A stretch of 64,000 nucleotides of DNA from Nepenthes gracilis. Its lineage: Eukaryota > Streptophyta > Magnoliopsida > Caryophyllales > Nepenthaceae. Both the position numbers and the translations under genes were made by a program. The DNA is taken from the NCBI GenBank assembly GCA_033239525.1, contig BSYO01000011.1, positions 7,903,973 through 7,967,972 of the forward strand. The letters are read 5' to 3'. Below are positions 58,581 to 64,000 of the stretch, piece after piece. Under the pieces are notes generated by a model. The model saw only the letters and a program-made list of their open reading frames with translations, was not told where the DNA came from and did not search any database. Position 1 is the stretch's first letter; each line of letters begins with the position of its first letter.

Positions 58581-59209
58581 TTTGTATTGAATTGTGAAGT
58601 TATGTACTTCGAAAAATTGACATTGAACTGTAAATTTCGAAAAATGACGTAGAATTATGAACTTCGGAAATGGCATTGATCATGAATTCCGGTACATTCC
58701 ATGACTTTGTTTTATCGCATTCATGATTTACATTGCAAGTTTTTGGTACATTGCTGGATTTCAACTCACTCTGTTATAATTTTTTTCCTAGATAAGATCG
58801 TAGAACTAATACTGGACGAGCAGGAATAGATAAAGCTTAGCAAGGAGGAACTTTAGAATCGGAAAGCCTGTTGAAGTTTTTCGATGATTTTTTATAGTTC
58901 TGAATGTAATTATCTCAACTTGTGAATGAATGTTATATATGAACAATGACTATGCTTCCACTTGTTCATATTTTGAAATAGATCTGCTTCCGCCATCTGT
59001 CTTTGGTTATGATCCGTTTTTAGATGGCATTTTTGTATGAGTTTTGGCTTAATGAATAGAAATGATTAAAGAGTTGGAGCCATGAAGATTACATGGCGTT
59101 AGATGATCCTGTGAATGTATTCGTATTTACAAGTTTCCTTCAAAAATGAATGTATTGGTTTGGTTTGAACCATCACTGACGGAAAAAAAATTCGTTCCAT
59201 CACAGTTGT

Positions 59210-60089
59210 CTTATCTTACATTTGATTTTGTGACTTAATGCTACATTTTATAACCTTCCCCGGTTGCCCTTGGGAAATCCATTGGCCATACCACCATGTA
59301 ACAGAGTCAAGCCATGCTCATTGCTACTCTCTAAATCAACAAAAACTCCTTAACGGCCCTTATGTCCACTAGTCCACCATTATCCACACAATCTGGCCCT
59401 TCTGAACCTCCTTTGTCTTCTCCTAGCCCTTCCTCTATTATTATGGGCAGGCTCTCTAGGATGTCTTCTCAACTTGACTCCATTCAAATAGGTCAATCGG
59501 AATACCTCTAGCCTTTTTTGACTAAAGGATCACTTGGTGGAGTATGTTAATTATGTATTGGGGAGCTTTGACCATCTATTCTTTGACATTCAAACCTTAA
59601 AAAACCGATGGCTGGCTTTGCGCATTCTAACAAGGATGTGTAGCCATTTATCCCTTTGTCTCTGTGACAAAATGGGCGAGTGTTACTAGCAACAAGGTGA
59701 GGAGAGTTTAGCTTCTTAGGTTTGAGCACTTACTTTGAGTTACTAATAATTTGCTTATGTTGATGATAGGTGTTTGTACTAACATGTAATGTACTTATAT
59801 CGTTACTGTTTTACATATATTTTTAGTAGATATAATATATATGGTGTGTCATATTTACTATACTTACCTTTATTGTATTACAATTTTCCACCATCTATTC
59901 ACTAGGTATACATGTGGGGGAATAATAATTGCTATTTGAGTTAACTATTATGAACAGGAAAAATAAGTGAAAGTCTTCCAAAAAAAATTTAGTATTAAAA
60001 ATCCAGTTGTCAATCTTGTATCTTAGGAGTAGATTTTAATGTATACAAATTCTATTTTGGTAGCATTTGAATATGTGATTCCATTATTT
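59210..60089. other. Unassigned; possibly copia-derived
   Basis: This sequence joins 49797 once C is removed. No domain motif is recognisable. The stretch 59270-59560 has Pro/Ser/Leu-rich broken frames; 59750-60030 is AT-rich. Its place before the RNase H remnant suggests decayed copia pol, but I cannot show it. Confidence 0.35.
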
Positions 60090-60540
60090 TCAGCGACTAG
60101 GTATTGTTATCATGGAATTGTCGAAACAGTAGAATGTTATAGCTGCCAACATCTGCAACTAGTCTTGAGATCATCCAATGCATGCATGGGTACCGCTCAA
60201 TCGCTGATTACCATAGAAATTTCTATCGTCCACACCTAAGTCACGCTTAAGGAGCTGGTGTTGCTACATAATGACAATCAAGTAACTATTCGTATAGCTG
60301 TCAATTTGATTTCTATGGGAAGACTAGACACATTTGGTTGGATTTCCAAATTGTTCAGTACAAAACTCAGCAGGGTCTTACCTCCACTTGTCTCATTAAT
60401 TCCGCATCTCAGCCAGGCCGATTTATTTACACATCCATTACCATCTTCTCAATTTGAAAGCTTTTACGTGAGATGGGAGTAAAAGGCATAGACATTCCAT
60501 CTTGAGGAAAGATATGAAAACTCCGAGATCTAAATTTATT
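60090..60540 (+). pseudogene. Ty1/copia RNase H remnant (3' end of pol)
   Basis: Read across one stop: LRSSNACMGTAQSL (about 60152-60200) corresponds to the SRSSAEAEYRAMA region, and LKELVLLHNDNQVTIRIAVN (60249-60308) to the LxEL...DNQAAIxIAxN region of copia RNase H. LSQADLFTHPLPSSQFESF (60408-60464) then matches the xDQLADIFTKxLPxxQFExF end, including the residues around DLFT and QFESF. The plus frames 60039-60239 and 60258-60482 carry it. Catalytic residues are partly replaced, and RT is not found upstream. It is the degraded 3' end of a copia polyprotein. Confidence 0.7.
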
Positions 60541-61397
60541 CCTAAGCCTAGATTACCGCTCAATGCCCTCTTTCACACGCCGGCAACAACAATTCAGTTG
60601 TGTGTGATAGAAACAAAAGCAACAATCCACTGAAATTGTTCTCTGATAGGTTTCTGTTGTGCTTCTGCTCGATTTAGTTGTATTGGCAACAACTGTTATT
60701 CTTGCAGCAACAAATTCAGAGGAGGAGGAGTTAATCGTTCTGGCAATCCAGGTGCAATATATAGTTGGAGATCATTGGCTGATACATTTGCATTTCGATA
60801 AAATTATTTGTGACTGATATAACACAGATTCAACAAAACTTTGTTTTGGATCTATAAAGTATGGACATTAGCATGGTATATGTATGGTTTAGATTAAATG
60901 TAACAATATGATAATCAACGGATGTACCTAGTTAGAAGATGTATATATACACACACAACTCGCACATTTTAGGTTACCAAAATTTCTAAATCAGTTCTGC
61001 ATACCAAAGTACAGCAACTTCAAAGCCACTATTCTACTTCATTTCTATTCTTCTTTTAGCTTTCATTGATTGTTCCACTCTACAAGTTCTTATATGTGGC
61101 ACTAGAGTAGACATATGCTAATAGCTCTAACTCTTAACACAAAAGCTGCTTGTTCTATTTCTGTGTTTCAAATGCAATGCTTAAGACCGCCACCCAAAGA
61201 AAAGATACATACTCAGATAAATGACTGCCAATTGTTACGTTATAATACTTTTTGTCGGTCATTTGTATTGGATTTGTCTTTAGCTTTTCACTTTCTAAGC
61301 TTTCCTACTATTAGTGTTGGGATGTGTTCTTGTGAATGTCATTCACTGCGTACATATCTATATTCCTTTGATTCGTTGGTCTGTCGCATAGAGCTAC
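60541..61397 (+). other. Region after copia pol; possible decayed 3' LTR
   Basis: The short purine-rich stretch TTGAGGAAAGATATGAAAA (60501-60519) could be a relic polypurine tract. ATATATACACACACAAC at 60943-60960 could be a TATA region. LTR ends cannot be fixed and no partner LTR is present. The frame 61115-61402 is unrecognised. Confidence 0.35.
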
Positions 61398-63974
61398 TGT
61401 AATAGCCCTTGTTTTGTATAAGATTTGTGATGTTATTAATATAATTTTTGGTTAATTTGAAAATAAGTGTGTAATTTTGGGAATTAGATTTGGTGCCTGA
61501 TAGACATTTGAGTCATATTTATGTGTGTTTTGGTTAGATTGAGTGATGCCTGATCTATACCTATGTAGTGTTTATGTGTAATTTATATTGATTAGTCGGC
61601 ACCTAAACTGTACCTAATACAGCACTTGTGTATATTTGAAGGTTATAAGCAGTGCCTGTTGGACGCTCATTTGCCAATTGTGTTTAAAAGAACCTGTGCG
61701 CACTAATTTAAGTCATTTCATAGGAGAAGTAGAGAGAAGAGAGAGAGTGAGAGAAAGAGAGAGAAAAGAAAAAAAAAGTAAGTTTCAGTGCATTTAGGAG
61801 TCAAATCTATCAAATCAAAAAGTTCATGTAACTATTTCTAATCACATTCATTGGTCTATTCATGAATCTATTGGTTTTTTTGTGTTTCCTGCTTTGAGAT
61901 TCATGCATGTAGTCTTTTAGTTTTCTCACTCTGAATCTTATTACGTGCATGTGGTTTTCACTGAAGGTTTTAAAATTTTGTTTGGGCTTTGCTAAACTCT
62001 TAAGAATTTTGTTCGTTGTATGCAAAATGGTTAAATATTTGAAATATTATATTTGCACATACAAATATTTATGAAATAAAAGTCATAAAATTATATATTT
62101 AGACATACATATGATAGTCCATGCATGTACTTCAAATTGGACTATATTTTATAATTTAATTCAATATTTATACTTTTCTACGGTATGAAAAGTTTTCTAT
62201 TTATACTTTTCATAAAATGTAACTTTTATACTTTTTCTACGGAGAGAAAAGTTTTAAATATTTTGTTATGGAGTCCCCCAATTTGACCTTTTTTTAAAAA
62301 TTATGATAAGAAATTGAATAGAATAATATATTTGAACATTTTATTATATTTAGATAAATTTAAGGATTGTACCTATTAATCATAGGTAAAAAAAAAAAGC
62401 AAAATTTGACCTTTGTCTATAGGGAGTTACTCTGTAAATGGTCAACCCAGAGTCTAAATAGGAGTATTTTTACCTAAAACTACTGGGATTATATATGATC
62501 ATTTCTTAAAATTAGTTTTTTGATCATTGAATCTCCAATTTTAGCATACTTTTGTATTTTTAAGATTTTACTTTTATATAATTTGATATTTGAGATTTGC
62601 ATGATTTAATCGATATTCATATTTATACAATTTTAGATTTGAATTTTAAACTTTTGAGCCTTTGGATTTATGATATTTGAACCTGTAAATAATTTTATAC
62701 TTTAGACCATTTGGTATTCATGTATGGATTATAAATTTTATGTACGAAATAATATTTAGACATTTATTAATTAGACTTCTAACATATACGTGTTTAATTG
62801 TTTTTTTGCTCATTTGTTTTGATTTACAAACCCATATTTGTTATTGTTGTATTAAATATATACTTACTAAGCTCTTGACTCATATTTTACAAATGTTTCT
62901 AATCCCTTCCAAATTAGAAGTATTCATATATGGATTATAAATTTTATATGCGAAATAATATTTAGACATTTGTTAATTAAACTTCTCACATATATTAGAT
63001 TTTCATATATATTTAATTATTTTTTGCTCATTTGTTTTGATTTACAGACCTGTATTTGTTATTGTTGTATTAGATATAAACTTACTAAGCTCTTGACTCA
63101 TGTTTTGTAAATGTTTCTAATCCCTTTCAGATTAGAAGTATTCATACATAGATTATAAATTTTACATATGAAATAAAATTTAAACATTTGTTAATTAGAC
63201 TTCTAATATATATTAGATTTTCGTATATGTTTAATTATTTTTTGCTCATTTGTTTTGATTTACAGACGCATATTTGTTATTATTGTATCAGATATATATT
63301 TACTCAACTTTTGACTCACATTTTGCAAATATTTATAATCCCTTCAAAATTAGAAGTATTCATATATGGATTATAAATTTTACATACGAAATAATATCTA
63401 GACATTTGTTAATTAGACTTTTGACATATATTTGATTTTTGCACATGTTTAATTGTTGTTTTTTTCATTTGTTTTGATTTATAGACCCATATTTAGTATT
63501 AGTATATCAGATGTATACTTATTAAGCTCTTAACTTACATTTTGCAAATGTTTCTAATCCCTTCTAGATTAGAAGGTTTTGAAAACTTTTAGGAATCGGA
63601 TAGAGGATCACTTGAAGACTTATTTCGTTATGATGTATTTGAGATTTGTTATACATATATAATTATTGTAGTTTCTATTTGTATTTGGAAGTATTGTATT
63701 TGTTAAATTTGTACTAGTCTAATATAGTGATTGTGAAGTATTTATTTGATATTTTTTTTCTTACAAGTTTAGTTGGGTTTTGAGCAGGTTTATTATAATT
63801 ATTTGAAAAACAAATAGGATTGATTCAGTTCAATACTGTGTTCGCTATAAATTATAGATTTTCACTACTTTTGAGCTTTGCTCATTCACGTCCAACTTAA
63901 CTTTAAAATTTTTAGTCGAATCTTAATAAATTTCAGATAAAACAATATAAATTTGGTTTTAGGACATGATGACA
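61398..63974 (+). repeat. LTR D3 with internal tandem array
   Basis: Starts TGTAATAGCCC. It shares with D1 and D2 the GCACCTAAACTGTACC-type repeats (61540-61660), the purine-rich leader (61730-61780) and an end near AGGACATGATGACA (63961-63974). The TATA position reads TTTAAAAG (about 61684). Subtracting three extra units of the array leaves about 1.9 kb, close to D1 and D2. Neither TSD nor a partner is visible. Confidence 0.6.
62723..63572 (+). repeat. Tandem array of 206-218-bp units, four copies
   Basis: Units start at 62723, 62929, 63147 and 63365 with T(A/G)TGGATTATAAATTTTA-like sequence and end with CCCTTNNNATTAGAAG. After the last unit the sequence leaves the array at AGATTAGAAGGTTTTG (about 63567). 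The frames 62740-62940 and 63188-63376, with similar Leu/Ile/Phe-rich peptides, are the same unit read twice. Confidence 0.9.
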
Positions 63975-64000
63975 AGAGGCTCAATTGGTCCATACTCAAG

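Larger units (their letters stand above)
49803..59204 (+). mobile_element. LTR retrotransposon C (Ty3/gypsy chromovirus, Tekay/Del-like), best preserved copy
   Basis: LTRs 49803-52008 and 56721-59204; TSD GTTGT exact at 49798-49802 and 59205-59209. All domains are present in order, with only two net frame changes (near 53195 and 55130) and about a dozen in-frame stops. It has a full primer site, a purine tract and the post-pol signature. The two LTRs differ by a 451-bp segment missing from the 5' copy and by tandem-repeat copy number. Confidence 0.95.
56721..59204 (+). repeat. C 3' LTR
   Basis: 2484 bp; starts CGTGAGATCC (TG changed to CG) and ends TTCCATCACA. It keeps the segment 57312-57762 that the 5' LTR lost, including TATA and leader. 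Minus-strand frames at 56909-57238 and 58086-58676 are repeat-driven. Confidence 0.93.

Overview
This 64-kb window looks like flowering-plant nuclear DNA made almost wholly of nested, decaying LTR retrotransposons. It is AT-rich. It holds several LTR families of about 1.8-3.4 kb, 5-bp target-site duplications (TSDs), primer binding sites complementary to the 3' end of plant initiator-Met tRNA, and Gag-Pol remnants full of stops and frameshifts. I recognise no cellular protein gene, tRNA, rRNA or CRISPR array. The species cannot be told from the sequence. Family letters (A-G, X) are mine.

Layout. 1-1500: minus-strand LTR fragment of family E. 2981-12117: Gag of an old Ty3/gypsy element (G), split by B1 (3274-11189, minus strand, two LTRs, TSD CAAAC). 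12118-15476: a long LTR (X) whose flanks belong to two different elements. 15477-18813: 3' half of a second B element (B2), lying in an LTR of family D (D1, to about 20566). 21175-22700: degenerate Ty1/copia Gag. 22851-47352: one D-type LTR (D2, about 2.1 kb once insertions are removed) split by three independent insertions with TSDs: solo LTR A' (24107-26909, ATAAA, itself holding a copia-like solo LTR); solo LTR E (27227-38450, AATTA, itself split by element A, 27312-35586, TATAG); and element F (38739-47120, GTTAT/GTTGT). 49803-59204: element C (TSD GTTGT), the best preserved. 60090-60540: copia RNase H remnant. 61398-63974: third D-type LTR (D3) with a tandem array of units of about 210 bp.

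A, B, C and F appear to be Ty3/gypsy chromoviruses, most like the Tekay/Del clade. They share domain order (Gag, zinc knuckle, protease, RT, RNase H, integrase, chromodomain), the GAGGACGAAATTT signature after pol in F and C, and the initiator-Met primer site. None can be autonomous: C has in-frame stops, two net frame changes, an Asp-to-Asn change in RT motif A and a 5' LTR that lost about 451 bp including the TATA region. F is more decayed, and A and B keep only ghosts of pol between well-preserved ends.

Patterns beyond simple annotation: a short inverted repeat kept by compensatory changes in LTRs of families A, B and C; a 34-bp repeat shared by LTRs of A and F with different copy numbers; AAT microsatellites about 200 bp inside LTRs of A and E; a 73-bp near-identical copy of host LTR sequence inside a nested copia LTR; and the X junction, best explained by recombination between separate elements.
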